A stretch of 64,000 nt of DNA from Rhodococcus sp. PAMC28707 (GCF_004795915.1 NZ_CP039253.1:2542001-2606000), one strand, 5' to 3'. Shown: positions 36,428 to 49,650, numbered from the stretch's first letter. A program made the numbers and translations. Notes: a model not told the origin generated them from the letters alone.

Positions 36428-37327
36428 ATGAACGTCGAGCGCTTGCGGATCCTTCGGGAGCTGGCCGACCGCGGGACGGTCGCGGCAGCGGCTTCGGCGT
36501 TGTCCTTGACCCCGTCCGCGGTGTCCCAGCAGCTCAAACTACTGGCCAAAGAAGCCGGTGTGACGCTGTTGGAGCCCGACGGCCGAAGGCTGCGATTGAC
36601 CGCTGCCGGGCACGCGCTCGTGCTGCGCGCCGACGAGGTCGTATCGGCTCTGGACAGAGCTGCAGCGGAGATGGCCTCGTACAGTAACTCCCCGCGTGGG
36701 CGGGTGCGTGTCGCACTGTTTCCGTCGGGCGCTGCGCTACTGCTTCCCGGTGTACTGGGCAGATTGAGCGAGAGCGGAACTCGCCTCGACGCCAGCGACG
36801 AGGATCTCCCCGCATCTTCCGCATCGGCGCTTCTTGCGGACTATGACGTCGTCTTGACTCATCGTGATGACGTTGCCCCGGCGACCGCGGCCATGCGTAT
36901 CGAGGTCGTGCCGCTGATGCGTGAACCGATCGATCTGGTGCTACCGCCCGATCACGCACTGGCAGAGCAGGATTCGGTAGATGTGCGCGAGCTGGCGGAT
37001 GAGCGCTGGATCAGCGTGCGTGGTGGCTTCCCGGTCGACGACGTTTTGCTCTCGGTCGCGGCAGCTACCGGAGTGCAACCTCGAGTTGTGCAGCGCATCA
37101 ATGATTTTCGGGTGACCGAGGAGCTCGTGGCTCGCGGTCACGGTGTCGCACTGATGCCGCGTTATGCGGTGGTGCATCCGCTGCTGGTTCGACTGCCATT
37201 GAAGGGGGTGAAGGCCGGACGGATCTACGAACTCGTGACGCGACCGGGAGCGAACAGGCTTCCGGCCGTCGCCGCGGTTATCGAGGCTTTTCGTGCGGAG
37301 GCTTCGCAGGTGAGCGGAAATGCATGA
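36428..37327 (+). CDS. LysR family transcriptional regulator
   Basis: A 299-aa protein. The N-terminal winged helix-turn-helix ERLRILRELADRGTVAAAASALSLTPSAVSQQL is characteristic; the substrate-binding domain follows from about residue 90 (VRVALFPSGAALLLPGVL). ATG 36428 fits the family start; ATG 36410 would add six residues. It reads away from an EamA exporter gene, the likely target. A 12-bp hairpin follows the stop. Confidence 0.9.
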   Translation: MNVERLRILRELADRGTVAAAASALSLTPSAVSQQLKLLAKEAGVTLLEPDGRRLRLTAAGHALVLRADEVVSALDRAAAEMASYSNSPRGRVRVALFPSGAALLLPGVLGRLSESGTRLDASDEDLPASSASALLADYDVVLTHRDDVAPATAAMRIEVVPLMREPIDLVLPPDHALAEQDSVDVRELADERWISVRGGFPVDDVLLSVAAATGVQPRVVQRINDFRVTEELVARGHGVALMPRYAVVHPLLVRLPLKGVKAGRIYELVTRPGANRLPAVAAVIEAFRAEASQVSGNA

Positions 37328-37348
37328 CCTGTCGTACATTTCCGCTCA
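37311..37348. terminator. Terminator hairpin after LysR gene
   Basis: A perfect 12-bp inverted repeat (TGAGCGGAAATG / CATTTCCGCTCA) with a 14-nt loop spans the LysR stop codon. A TTTTT run follows at about 37364, so it may work for the plus strand; the convergent SHOCT gene ends just beyond. Confidence 0.6.
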
Positions 37349-37365
37349 GGTGCGAAGAAATCTTT

Positions 37366-37758
37366 TTACTGTAGTGCCTTGGCCTTCAGCTGCGCGAACT
37401 CGTCTTCGGTGATGGTTCCGCTGTCGAGAAGTGCCTTGGCATGTGCAATCTCCTCGGCGGAGGTGCGTCCAGCGACCTGCTTGATGTACTGCTCTTGCTC
37501 GTCCTTTACGTGCTGCATGGCCGATATCTGACGCTTGGTCATATCGCCGCCCTTGGCAATCAGGTAGATCAGGGCTGTGATGAACGGTGCCAGGATGAGG
37601 AAGAAGACCCAGATGGCCTTGACCCATCCAGAGCTCTTGTGATCCCTGAACAAGTCTCCGATGATCGAGAAGAGCACCATGAGATAGGCGATGAATGCGA
37701 AGCTGACGATGATAAGCCAGAGGAAATCCCAGAACGAATCCACGATTCGATACTCCAT
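37366..37758 (-). CDS. Membrane protein with PLDc_N and SHOCT domains
   Basis: A 130-aa protein. Residues 1-65 hold two hydrophobic helices of the PLD-nuclease N-terminal type (SSGWVKAIWVFFLILAPFITALIYLIAKG is the PLDc_N core). A coiled stretch follows, and the C-terminus (AEEIAHAKALLDSGTITEDEFAQLKAKAL) is a SHOCT domain, a short helical pair thought to mediate oligomerisation. The function is unknown. ATG 37758 is preferred over ATG 37773. Such proteins recur in actinobacteria; a second SHOCT protein is encoded 600 bp away on the other strand. Confidence 0.82.
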   Translation of the reverse strand: MEYRIVDSFWDFLWLIIVSFAFIAYLMVLFSIIGDLFRDHKSSGWVKAIWVFFLILAPFITALIYLIAKGGDMTKRQISAMQHVKDEQEQYIKQVAGRTSAEEIAHAKALLDSGTITEDEFAQLKAKALQ

Positions 37759-37911
37759 TTCGAGTAAGAGCAATTCCTGACGACAGAAATTGGTGCGGGT
37801 CTTGCGCCTCAGTGTCGCACTAATCTTCGAGCAAGATCATCATCCGAAACAGGTGAATTCACCCGTGTCGGATGATGCCGCCGTCGGTGAATGCAAGGAA
37901 ATATCGTTTCG

Positions 37912-38343
37912 ATGAGTGAGACGGTGTTCGACATTGGGCCGGTTGGTCTGTTGGTCATGACATTTCCCGGTGATCGGGCAAATCCCAAGGTGGTCGAGGC
38001 GCTGCAAAGCGTGATCGCCCAAGGCTCGGTATCGCTTCTCGATCTGGTGTTCATCGGACGAAGACCGGACGGAACTTATCGTCAAGTCGATGTCGACGAG
38101 AAACTCGAAGACGTGGGTCTCGAGATCCTCTCGCTCGAAGCCAAGGCATTGATCAGCGACGAGGACCTCGACGTCGTGCGTGAGTCCCTCGAACCGGGGA
38201 CCTCCGCCGCAGTTCTCGTCTACGAGCAGACCTGGGCCCGAACCTTCGCGAACGCATCGCGCGCGGCAGGTGGCGAAGTCGCACTGCACGTTCAAATTCC
38301 ACGGGAAACAGTCGAAATCGCGCTCGCCGCAGCGCTGGTATAG
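37912..38343 (+). CDS. DUF6325-like protein, stress-type hypothetical
   Basis: A 143-aa acidic protein, starting MSETVFDIGPVGLLVMTFPG and built of alternating strands and helices (ferredoxin-like appearance), with LLDLVFIGRRPDGTYRQVDVDE and SAAVLVYEQTWARTFANASRAAGGEVALHVQIP as conserved-looking parts. Actinobacterial proteins of this kind are often encoded together with SHOCT proteins; here the SHOCT gene starts 9 bp after the stop. ATG 37912 is chosen over 37891 from the AAGGAA upstream, though spacing is long. The biochemical role is unknown. Confidence 0.72.
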   Translation: MSETVFDIGPVGLLVMTFPGDRANPKVVEALQSVIAQGSVSLLDLVFIGRRPDGTYRQVDVDEKLEDVGLEILSLEAKALISDEDLDVVRESLEPGTSAAVLVYEQTWARTFANASRAAGGEVALHVQIPRETVEIALAAALV

Positions 38344-38352
38344 GAGAAGCAC

Positions 38353-38646
38353 ATGGTATTCGGACGAGGACGCGTCGGCAGGCCGGGACTACTCGGAACG
38401 GTAGCCCGCACCGCTGTTGTCGCGGGGACGGCGAACGCGACGTCCAACGCGATGAATCGCCGCAGACAATCGCGCGAGGAGCAACAACAGGCGCCACCGC
38501 CACCGCCACCAGTAGCTGCACCAGTAGCTGCACCTCCAGTCGAGGACGATCTCGTCGGCCAGATCCAGAAGCTGGCCGCGCTGCGAGATGCAGGGGTGCT
38601 CGACGAGAACGAGTTCGCGGCAGCGAAAGCAAAGCTCCTCGCCTGA
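38353..38646 (+). CDS. Small SHOCT-domain protein
   Basis: A 97-aa protein. The basic N-terminus (GRGRVGRPGLLGTVARTAVVAGTANATSNAM) is followed by a low-complexity middle with repeats of Pro and VAAP, then a SHOCT domain (VGQIQKLAALRDAGVLDENEFAAAKAKLL). AGGAGA precedes the ATG. It is in an operon with the DUF6325-like gene. SHOCT proteins with an upstream glycine-rich helix may bind membranes or form oligomers; nothing more is known. Confidence 0.82.
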   Translation: MVFGRGRVGRPGLLGTVARTAVVAGTANATSNAMNRRRQSREEQQQAPPPPPPVAAPVAAPPVEDDLVGQIQKLAALRDAGVLDENEFAAAKAKLLA

Positions 38647-38670
38647 TCCCCCCGGGGGCGGTGGAACACA

Positions 38671-38704
38671 CGGGCCCCTCTCCGCTTAGGCGGAGAAGGG
38701 CCCG
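38671..38704. terminator. Bidirectional terminator between SHOCT gene and leuA
   Basis: CGGGCCC-C-TCTCCGC, TTAG, GCGGAGA-A-GGGCCCG: 14 pairs with one mismatch, between convergent genes. The GC-rich stem suits termination of both. Confidence 0.7.
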
Positions 38705-38719
38705 AGTGATCGGCCGAAG

Positions 38720-40558
<1,839 letters not shown>

Positions 40559-40573
40559 TTATCGACCGGCGCG

Positions 40574-40619
40574 AAAAACCCCGCGACGGGAAGCCAGTCT
40601 GATTCAGACCCCGTCGCGG
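40574..40619 (-). terminator. leuA attenuator hairpin
   Basis: On the minus strand, CCGCGACGGG and CCCGTCGCGG pair perfectly and are followed by GGTTTTT. The loop contains a second helix (GTCTG/CAGAC) and the stop codon of the leader peptide. Ribosome position on the leader would decide whether this terminator forms before leuA. Confidence 0.8.
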
Positions 40620-40645
40620 CGATCGAGGAGGAGCGCACGCTGCAT
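40604..40645 (-). CDS. leuA leader peptide (LeuL-like), 13 residues
   Basis: The frame reads MQRALLLDRRDGV and stops with TGA at 40606-40604. It has three consecutive leucine codons (all CTC), the usual sensor in leucine attenuation. The stem of the attenuator begins within the codons just after the leucine run. No Shine-Dalgarno precedes the ATG, but TACACT ends 7 bp upstream, the right place for a -10 box of a leaderless transcript. The gene is far too short for normal prediction; the call rests on this combination. Confidence 0.75.
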   Translation of the reverse strand: MQRALLLDRRDGV

Positions 40646-40701
40646 GAATAGAAGTGTACTACCGCGAGCCCAAACCTCGTGCCGGGGTCGGTAAGGAAAG
40701 T

Positions 40702-40935
40702 TCAATCGGGAAGTCTTCGCAACTCCACGACGGTCAGTCCCAACGCGTCGAAACGCGCAAGCATCCCGCGCAAGGCAGTCTCGTCGTCCACCGGACCGAA
40801 CAACCGGGTGAACGGCATCGGGACTTCGGTGGTGGCAAGATCGGGGAAGGCAGCCTGCGCACGTTCGGACAGCTCACCCTCGACGAGGAATTCGTACCGA
40901 ACTCTGCGCGTGTTGATATCGGCGGGCTGAGCCAT
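40702..40935 (-). CDS. Small hypothetical protein
   Basis: A 77-aa protein, MAQPADINTRRVRYEFLVEGELSERAQAAFPDLA... ending LTVVELRRLPD. It has a strand-helix pattern (beta-rich ends, one helix in the middle, DETALRGMLARFDALG) and resembles small proteins of actinobacteria without known function. GAAGGAG at good spacing supports the ATG 40935. It lies between the leader of leuA and the broken LuxR gene. I see no domain name I can defend. Confidence 0.7.
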   Translation of the reverse strand: MAQPADINTRRVRYEFLVEGELSERAQAAFPDLATTEVPMPFTRLFGPVDDETALRGMLARFDALGLTVVELRRLPD

Positions 40936-41046
40936 GGTGCTGCTCCTTCGCGGTCCGCTGCTGGCGTTACTACCAGGTTCCGCGCCCCCGGCCGCCGCGG
41001 CATCACCCGCAGATGGTGAACCCGCGCCACGTCTCCGGTCGGCGCA

Positions 41047-43677
41047 TCACAGCAGACCGAGTTCGTGCGCGGCGGAAATCGCGTCGCGTCGCGATCTGAC
41101 CTCGAGCTTGCGGTAGATGCCACGCAAATGCGTCTTGACGGTATTGACGGACACGAAGTGATCGGACGCGATTTGCTCGGCCGTACGCCAGGACGGCAGT
41201 TCGCGGAGCAATTCCAGTTCGCGGGGTGTCAGTGCGTCCGACATCCTCGACTCGGCCGCAGCAGGATGCCTCGGTACTACTTCGCGGGCGCGATCTGCGA
41301 ATGGTTCGAGCAGACCGAACCGTCCGCGATTGTGCGTGAGAATGTCCCGCAAAGCGGCACCGCCCTCGGCGAACGGCAGCAGTATCGCCTCGGGTTCGGC
41401 CTCGGCAAGAGCGCGGCACACGAGTTCGAACGCGCGTGCCGGATTGCGTCGTGCCAGCGCGACCTTTGCAGCAGTGATGGCAGCGCGGATGGGAGTTGTG
41501 AAGCCGGCGCATGGGAGCTGACCGCCCAGGATCGCCGTCAGTTCGGAGTCTGCGACGTCGAAGCGTCCGTGCACGCGGTGGATCTCGGCGGACAACAGGG
41601 CAACCTCGCCGACCGTGCCGAGCCGTCGCCTCGTGACATCTATCAGCTCGGTTGCCCAGAGAGTTTCGCCCGCCGTCAGATATCGACGCTGAACCATCGG
41701 CGCCAGCAGTGCCTCGTAGGCGGGGACCACCGGATGAACCGACTCGATCCACTCACGGCCTGCGGCGCTCACCTCCTCGATCGTCCCGTTCAGTACGAGA
41801 GCCGCGCGCTTTCCGTACTGCGCGACGGATGAATCAGCGGATCGACCGATGCTCGACCACACCTCCTCCGGTGCCACGGACGTCGGTGTCATACGGATAT
41901 GGGCAACGAGAAGTTCGAGCGATTCGGCGACCGAGAAGAGCGGAGTATCGGTCAGTGAGTGTAGGCGTGCGTAGGTGACGGCGCGCTGGCCACGAGCAAG
42001 GGCCTCGGTCAATCTACCGGTGAGAAAGCAGATCCCGGCAGAGGTCACCAGGCAGGTCGTGACAACCGCCGGAAGATTTCCAGCCCGACCGTTTGCTACC
42101 GCGTCCTCGAGGTAGCGCTGCGCCTCGGTGGTTCGACCCAGATGCAACTCGGCGAGTCCGGCGATCAGCAGCGCGTAGGAATCGAGTTCGGGCGAACCGG
42201 ATTCGCCGAACTCCAGCTCGCGTAAGCGACACAAAGCGTCCTCGATGTCGTTGCCGACGTGCACCCTCGCATGAACCTCGAGAGTTCGACGCAAAATCTC
42301 GAAATCGAAACTTGCAAGCTCGTCGACTGGCCTGCGCCGGAGCGCCGTCAGCGTCGAGGTCGCCGGCGCAACGCTTCCGATGGTCAATAGTGCTGCTGCG
42401 CTGATCAACTGAACAATATCGTGTCGACGTACCGAAGCCGGACTGTCATCGATAGCGGTCAGAACCTCCGAAGCGCTGCCGCGCAGTACGAGTCCGAGAC
42501 CGGACTCGCTGACGATCTCGAGAATCGACTTCGAATCACCAGCGTGCACGCTGTGCTGCAGAGCCTGCAGAGCCTGCAGGGGCTGCCGGTAGTCGCTGAA
42601 CCAGGAGGATGCGACGCGCTCGAGGCTTCTGATCTGCCCGGCGCCGAGGCGACAGATTTCGGCGCGAAGATAGCCACGCATCAGCGGATGATATCGATAG
42701 GTGGGTTCTGATCCGGGGATCTGATCGATGAGAAAGTTCTGCGCGAGCAGGTGATCGATGGTGGCCTGCGCACCCCCGACGCCGGTCAACTTCTCGGCGA
42801 GATCGGTTGTGAACCATTCGGGTACGGAGGTCTCGATCAGGAACGTACGAGCATCGTCGGGGAGTCCGGCCAAGATCTCGTTCACGAGATAGTCGGCGAC
42901 CGAGTGCTGTGTTCCGGTGAAACCGTCGATGAGTTCGGGAGAATTCGCGCCACCGCTCAACGTCATCGCAGCCAGCCTCAGACCAGCTGCCCAGCCCTCG
43001 GTCCGGTTCATGACTTTCACCAGATCGGCTCGGGCAAGGGTGATTCCGGATCGCTGGAACATATCCGACGCCTCATCGGTGGTGAATGCCAAGTCAGCTG
43101 CGGAGATGTCACGGACGAGACCGTCGAGCCGCGGTTTCTGTAGTGCGAGTGCAGGTTCGAATCGTCCAGCGACGATGATCCGGAGATTGCATGGGGGCCA
43201 ACGCAGAAACGTACCCAGAAGGGCCAGTACTTCACGGTTGTGCAAGAGATGGGCGTCGTCGAATATCAGGCAGATTTGTGCGTCGACGCTTTCGATGGCC
43301 TCGACCAACAGTGCGCTGAACTCCGAGTAGGACGGATCGCGCACGGATGGAAGGGATCCGACAGCAGAAGCGAGGTGGGGCGATCCACACTGGGCGAGCG
43401 CCGAGACGACGCACGCTCTGAGCACGGCCACGTCGTTGTCGGTTTCGTCGATGGTGAGCCATGCGAGAAGGGTGTCGTCTTCGGCGTCGATGGTATGGAC
43501 CCAATCGACGAGCAGGGTCGTTTTGCCTGAACCGGCGGGCGCCGTGATCTAGGCGATGGGGCTGCGGTCACCTGTCGGTTCGAGCATGGTCAGGAGGCGC
43601 GGTCTCCGAATCGTGGCGCCGGATCTCTGTGGTTTTCGGCTTCGCACTCTCGGTGCGGCAGAATGCAGCGTATTCAT
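41047..43677 (-). pseudogene. MalT-like LuxR family regulator interrupted by an amber codon
   Basis: The gene should encode about 876 residues: an N-terminal lead (ATIRRPRLLTMLEP), Walker A (ITAPAGSGKTTLLVDW), Walker B (QICLIFDDAHLL), a long helical repeat region, and a C-terminal LuxR HTH (LTPRELELLRELPSWRTAEQIASDHFVSVNTVKTHL). The frame is continuous from ATG 43677 to 41047 except for TAG at 43549-43551, right after SPIA and right before ITAPAG. Relatives have Val or Leu at that place, and TTG to TAG would be one change. Restart at GTG 43431 would lose the P-loop, so the product is probably inactive. A sequencing error is the other explanation. Confidence 0.85.
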
Positions 43678-44090
43678 ATACGACCGTCTCCCGACGAAAA
43701 GGCCACACGGGTTTGCTGGACGCGTCGATAATATTTCACTCGAAGTGATCGTGGGTGACAAATAGCGGTATTCGATACTGATCAGTATGTTTATTTCGCC
43801 TTCATGCATACCCCTGCCCTTTACGGGGATGAATGCCGGATGCGTCGAATGGACAATGCGGAATATGCCGCCGTGCGGTCTCCTTGGTCGAAATGTGTGC
43901 GCGCCCCATTTGTCGCGAATGTCGCGACTTGTCCGGTGACCAGCCCGCCCGCACCGTGTCGCTGCAGGTGGAGGGCTCCGACGGGCCCTCCACGGAACAC
44001 CCAAGGCTGCTGGCGACGACATACCTCGGTAAGGTGGCGGGGCCAGATGCACCACAAACACACATGAAATTGCACCGGAGGTACACACGC
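43678..44090. other. 413-bp regulatory gap between broken LuxR gene and lysC
   Basis: No convincing gene. It holds an AT-rich promoter-like stretch (43720-43800) with a perfect 14-bp palindrome ATACTGATCAGTAT (43775-43788) and the short inverted pair TCACT/AGTGA near 43737. At 43968-43993 there is a perfect 9-bp hairpin (GTGGAGGGC / GCCCTCCAC) in the lysC leader. The lysC RBS GGAGG is at about 44077. An open frame from 43833 in phase with lysC is likely chance. Confidence 0.6.
43775..43788. promoter_or_regulatory. Perfect palindrome in the LuxR/lysC divergent region
   Basis: ATACTGATCAGTAT, 14 bp without mismatch, about 100 bp upstream of the LuxR-type gene. It is a candidate operator for that divergent promoter region; the binding protein is unknown. 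Confidence 0.4.
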
Positions 44091-46384
<2,294 letters not shown>

Positions 46385-46391
46385 ATCTACC

Positions 46392-46439
46392 CGATCTGCT
46401 CCCCGGTTGTGCGCTCTAGCACAACCGGGGAGCAGATCG
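46392..46439. terminator. Bidirectional terminator between asd and the ABC ATPase gene
   Basis: A perfect 21-bp inverted repeat with a 6-nt loop (GCTCTA), 7 bp after the asd stop and 8 bp before the end of the convergent gene. It is the longest perfect stem in the window. Confidence 0.8.
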
Positions 46440-46447
46440 CGGTGGGC

Positions 46448-47524
46448 TCAGCCCAGCCGCTGCCCGTCACCCGATCCGTCGAACAGATGCGCATGGGCCT
46501 CGTCGAACCGTACGTGCACGACCTGACCCTTCTGCGGTGGATCGCGCCAGTCGGCGCGCGCGACGATCGTCTGCGTCCGGCCGTTGATATCAGCGCGACC
46601 GAACACGAAAGCTTCCGAGCCGAGTTCCTCGACGATGTCGATTTCGAGCTTCACTCCCGAGTCTGCGATCTGCACGTGCTCAGGCCTGACACCGAACACG
46701 ACCTCCGCCCCGGACGACGCCGCAAGGGCCTCGCGCTGAACCGGAATGACTTGATCACCGATCTGCACCCCGCCGTAGGTAATCGGCAGCGTGAACAGAT
46801 TCATCGACGGCGAACCCATGAAACCCGCGACGAATACGTTGACCGGGGTTCGGTACAGCTCGCGCGGTGAAGCGCACTGCTGCAGCACTCCACCCTTCAA
46901 GACTGCGACGCGGTCTCCCATCGTCATTGCTTCCACTTGATCGTGCGTCACGTAGACCGTGGTGGTGGCCAACCGCCGTTGCAGTTGGGCGATCTGGGTA
47001 CGCGTCTGCACCCGCAACTTGGCGTCGAGGTTGGACAGTGGTTCGTCCATGAGAAATACCTGCGGCTGACGCACGATGGCGCGCCCCATGGCGACTCGCT
47101 GCCGTTGACCACCGGAGAGTGCCTTCGGCTTCCGGTCGAGGTAGTCCTCCAGGTCGAGCAGCCTCGCAGCCTCGAGCACTCGCGTGTTGATCTCTTCCTT
47201 GCTCGCCTTGGCCAGCTTGAGCGCGAAGCCCATGTTCTCGGCGACGCTCATGTGCGGATAGAGCGCATAGTTTTGGAACACCATCGCGATATCGCGATCC
47301 TTGGGCTCGGCGTCGGTGACGTCCTTGCCCCCGATGAGGATCCGTCCGCTGTTCACTTCTTCGAGACCGGCAAGCATGCGGAGCGAGGTGGACTTGCCGC
47401 AACCGGAGGGGCCGACGAGGACGAGGAACTCGCCGTCCTCTATCTCCAGGTCCAGTGCGTCCACTGCAGGCGCATCCGAGCCCGGGAAAAGCCTGCTCGC
47501 GCGATCGAAGGTAATCGATGCCAT
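46448..47524 (-). CDS. Carbohydrate ABC transporter ATP-binding protein (UgpC/MsmK type)
   Basis: A 358-aa ATPase. Walker [11 protein letters not shown]-loop [16 protein letters not shown], signature [13 protein letters not shown], Walker [17 protein letters not shown] and H-loop VTHDQVEAM are complete; the C-terminal part is the OB-like regulatory fold ([11 protein letters not shown]). Such ATPases serve several sugar or glycerol-phosphate importers and are often encoded away from the permeases, as here. ATG 47524 gives the standard start [10 protein letters not shown] with GGAGGG upstream. It is divergent from the multicopper oxidase gene. Confidence 0.9.
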   Translation of the reverse strand: MASITFDRASRLFPGSDAPAVDALDLEIEDGEFLVLVGPSGCGKSTSLRMLAGLEEVNSGRILIGGKDVTDAEPKDRDIAMVFQNYALYPHMSVAENMGFALKLAKASKEEINTRVLEAARLLDLEDYLDRKPKALSGGQRQRVAMGRAIVRQPQVFLMDEPLSNLDAKLRVQTRTQIAQLQRRLATTTVYVTHDQVEAMTMGDRVAVLKGGVLQQCASPRELYRTPVNVFVAGFMGSPSMNLFTLPITYGGVQIGDQVIPVQREALAASSGAEVVFGVRPEHVQIADSGVKLEIDIVEELGSEAFVFGRADINGRTQTIVARADWRDPPQKGQVVHVRFDEAHAHLFDGSGDGQRLG

Positions 47525-47829
47525 GTTCTGTGAAATCCCTCCACCGGCAGGAACGTGCCGGACGATCCGAGTGTGGGGTATCGACGGGTGCCGACGAAGG
47601 AACATAGTATGGGCGCGGTCACACTGGTTGGCGGGAGGGTAGCCCGCGGAGCGACCCAGGTGGGCGGGAGGGTAGCCCGCGGAGCGACCCAGGTGGGCGG
47701 GAGGGTAGCCCGCGGAGCGACCCAGGTTGGCGGGAGGGTAGCCCGCGGAACGACCCAGGTTGGCGGGAGGGTAGCCCGCGGAACGACCCAGGTTGGCGGG
47801 AGGGTAGCCCGCGGAGCGACACGAAGGGT
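47525..47829. other. 305-bp divergent intergenic region containing the minisatellite
   Basis: The space between the divergent ABC ATPase and oxidase genes. The first 100 bp (47525-47625) are unique sequence and must hold the ATPase promoter; the other 200 bp are the tandem array. No other gene is seen. Confidence 0.6.
47626..47823 (+). repeat. 33-bp minisatellite, six copies, in the multicopper oxidase leader
   Basis: Six head-to-tail copies of a 33-bp unit (starts at 47626, 47659, 47692, 47725, 47758, 47791). Differences among copies are few (GGTT/GGTG at the start, GGAGC/GGAAC late; the last copy is altered at its final bases). Each unit contains a GCGGG/CCCGC hairpin. On the plus strand one frame gives an 11-residue repeat [11 protein letters not shown] with no RBS. 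The array ends at the Shine-Dalgarno of the oxidase gene, so it lies in its promoter or 5' leader. Confidence 0.9.
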
Positions 47830-47835
47830 GTGGAT

Positions 47836-49650
47836 GTGGACGGTATTTCGCGCAGGTCGGTCTTTCGGAGCCTCGCTTTGGTTGCTGCCGTTGCCGGGGG
47901 TGCAGCGCTGCCGTCGAGTTCGGTAGCTCGGCGGGCTTTCGCCGACGATATCTTCGGCGGCCGTAGCCCTTTGCTGTTCCATTCGCCCACGCTTGCTCCG
48001 TTTCGTGACGAGTTGCCGAGGCTGCCGGTTGTCGGGGGTTCGCAGGTGTCGCTCGATGCGCGCAGCGCGATGCATTCGTTCCATGCCGATCTCCCGGCCG
48101 GTCCGACGTTCGGATACGGCGAAGTCGATTATCTGGGCCCGACCATCGAGTCCGTGCAGGGTCAGCCGTGGACGTTGAATTACACCAATCGCACCGAAGG
48201 CAATCCGCTCGCAGCCGATGTGGATACTTCGCTGCACGGGATGAGCGAGCAGGACCGGCAGATGACTCCGACGTCGTTGCATCTGCATGGGAGTATCACT
48301 CCGCCGGACAGTGACGGTAACTCCGAGATGCTCGTCCGCCCGGGTGAATCTCTCACTCATAGGTTTCCGGGGCTCAACGAGGCTGCAGGGCTCTGGTACC
48401 ACGATCACGCGATGTCGATGACGCGCATCAATGTCTACGCGGGTTTGGTCGGAACGAATCTGGTTCGGGATCAATTCGATTCGGGCTTCGCCGACAATTC
48501 TCTGGGGTTACCGTCCGGTGAGTTCGAAGTACCGTTGGTGCTGCAGGAAAAGATCATGAATCCCGACGGCAGCATGAGCATCAGATCCAATATCACTGTT
48601 CCTCAGGGAAAATGGGAAGGCGGCGCGACCGGAGACGTCGGCGTCGTCAATGGGAAGATCTGGCCGACGATGGAAGTCGCGCGTGGGCTCTACCGCTTTC
48701 GTATCGTCAACGCCGGCTCCTACAGCGTGTGGAATCTGTTCTTCGGCAACAGAATGCGGTTCTGGGTGATCGGGAACGACGGCGGGCTTCTCGATGCGCC
48801 GGTGCAGACCGACAGTATTCGACTGGCGCCGGCCGAACGGGTCGATGTGCTGGTCGATTTCGGCTCGCTGGCACCCGGCGAACTGGTCGAGCTCCGCAAC
48901 GACGAGCCGCCACCCGCCCAGGCTGCATCGTTGGGAGCGGTGCCGATGCCATTGTTCTGTCAGTTCAGGGTGGCGTCGGGCCGAGGATTTCTCGGTGACG
49001 TCATGACGATGTATCGCGGCGGCAAGGGCCAGCCACCACTGCTCCCGACGGTTCCTGCTGCTCAGGTGCAGCGGACGGTGACCGTCAATCAGCCTTCGGC
49101 AGGGTTGTCATTGGCGCCGCCGATGATGACGCTCAACAACCTTCGATACAGCGACCCGGATATCGAGATGCCGACGCAGGGCGTCGTCGAACAATGGAAC
49201 ATCGTCAACACCACCCTCGAACCCCACCCGATTCACCTGCATCTGGTGCACTTTCGCACGCTCGGTCGAGCGCCTGTGGATCTGACGGCGTACATGCGTG
49301 ACAGCCCGCGCCCGGACGTCGGCGTCAAGTGGGCTCCCGACGTCGAGCGGTATGTGACCGGGCCGCTGTCTCCGCCGGCCGCATGGGAGTCGGGTGCGAA
49401 GGACACCGTCAACACGTACCCGGGGACCGTCACGCGAATTCTGGTGCGATTCCCCACCGCTGATGAGCTCGAATTCGACCCTGACGCGACTTTCGCAGGC
49501 CCTGCACCTGTGCACGATGGCGGCCACGGTGCTCACGAGGCTGCTGGTGGGCAGGGTGGTTCTACCGAGCTGCAGGGTTACATGTGGCACTGTCACATGC
49601 TCGATCACGAGGATCACGAGATGATGCTGCGTTACCGACTCCGCGCCTAG
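47836..49650 (+). CDS. Tat-exported multicopper oxidase
   Basis: A 604-aa three-domain cupredoxin protein. The N-terminus carries a twin-arginine signal (SRRSVFRS plus hydrophobic run, cleavage around ARRAFA). Copper ligands are all visible: [20 protein letters not shown] and [13 protein letters not shown] (the T1 site with methionine). It oxidises substrates such as Cu(I), phenols or Mn with reduction of O2 to water at the cell surface. GTG 47836 is favoured because GAAGGG lies 7 bp upstream; GTG 47830 is too close to it. The gene is monocistronic with the minisatellite immediately upstream; a TetR gene follows. Substrate is unknown. Confidence 0.9.
   Translation: MDGISRRSVFRSLALVAAVAGGAALPSSSVARRAFADDIFGGRSPLLFHSPTLAPFRDELPRLPVVGGSQVSLDARSAMHSFHADLPAGPTFGYGEVDYLGPTIESVQGQPWTLNYTNRTEGNPLAADVDTSLHGMSEQDRQMTPTSLHLHGSITPPDSDGNSEMLVRPGESLTHRFPGLNEAAGLWYHDHAMSMTRINVYAGLVGTNLVRDQFDSGFADNSLGLPSGEFEVPLVLQEKIMNPDGSMSIRSNITVPQGKWEGGATGDVGVVNGKIWPTMEVARGLYRFRIVNAGSYSVWNLFFGNRMRFWVIGNDGGLLDAPVQTDSIRLAPAERVDVLVDFGSLAPGELVELRNDEPPPAQAASLGAVPMPLFCQFRVASGRGFLGDVMTMYRGGKGQPPLLPTVPAAQVQRTVTVNQPSAGLSLAPPMMTLNNLRYSDPDIEMPTQGVVEQWNIVNTTLEPHPIHLHLVHFRTLGRAPVDLTAYMRDSPRPDVGVKWAPDVERYVTGPLSPPAAWESGAKDTVNTYPGTVTRILVRFPTADELEFDPDATFAGPAPVHDGGHGAHEAAGGQGGSTELQGYMWHCHMLDHEDHEMMLRYRLRA

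Noticed and set aside
43549..43551. Programmed UAG readthrough or pyrrolysine insertion in the LuxR gene
   Set aside because: No pyrrolysine system is expected in this group and no readthrough context is visible; a nonsense mutation or sequencing error is simpler.
43833..44090. An in-frame 86-residue N-terminal extension of lysC with several Cys residues, suggesting a zinc knuckle
   Set aside because: lysC has a strong RBS and a standard N-terminus at GTG 44091. The extension has no RBS and the cysteine pattern fits no family.
47626..47823. CRISPR-like array
   Set aside because: Units are contiguous with no unique spacers, and no cas gene is present.
47555..47926. A plus-strand frame encoding [11 protein letters not shown] repeats as a real repeat protein
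   Set aside because: No RBS, and its end overlaps the multicopper oxidase start in another frame. The 33-bp unit keeps any frame open, so openness is not evidence.
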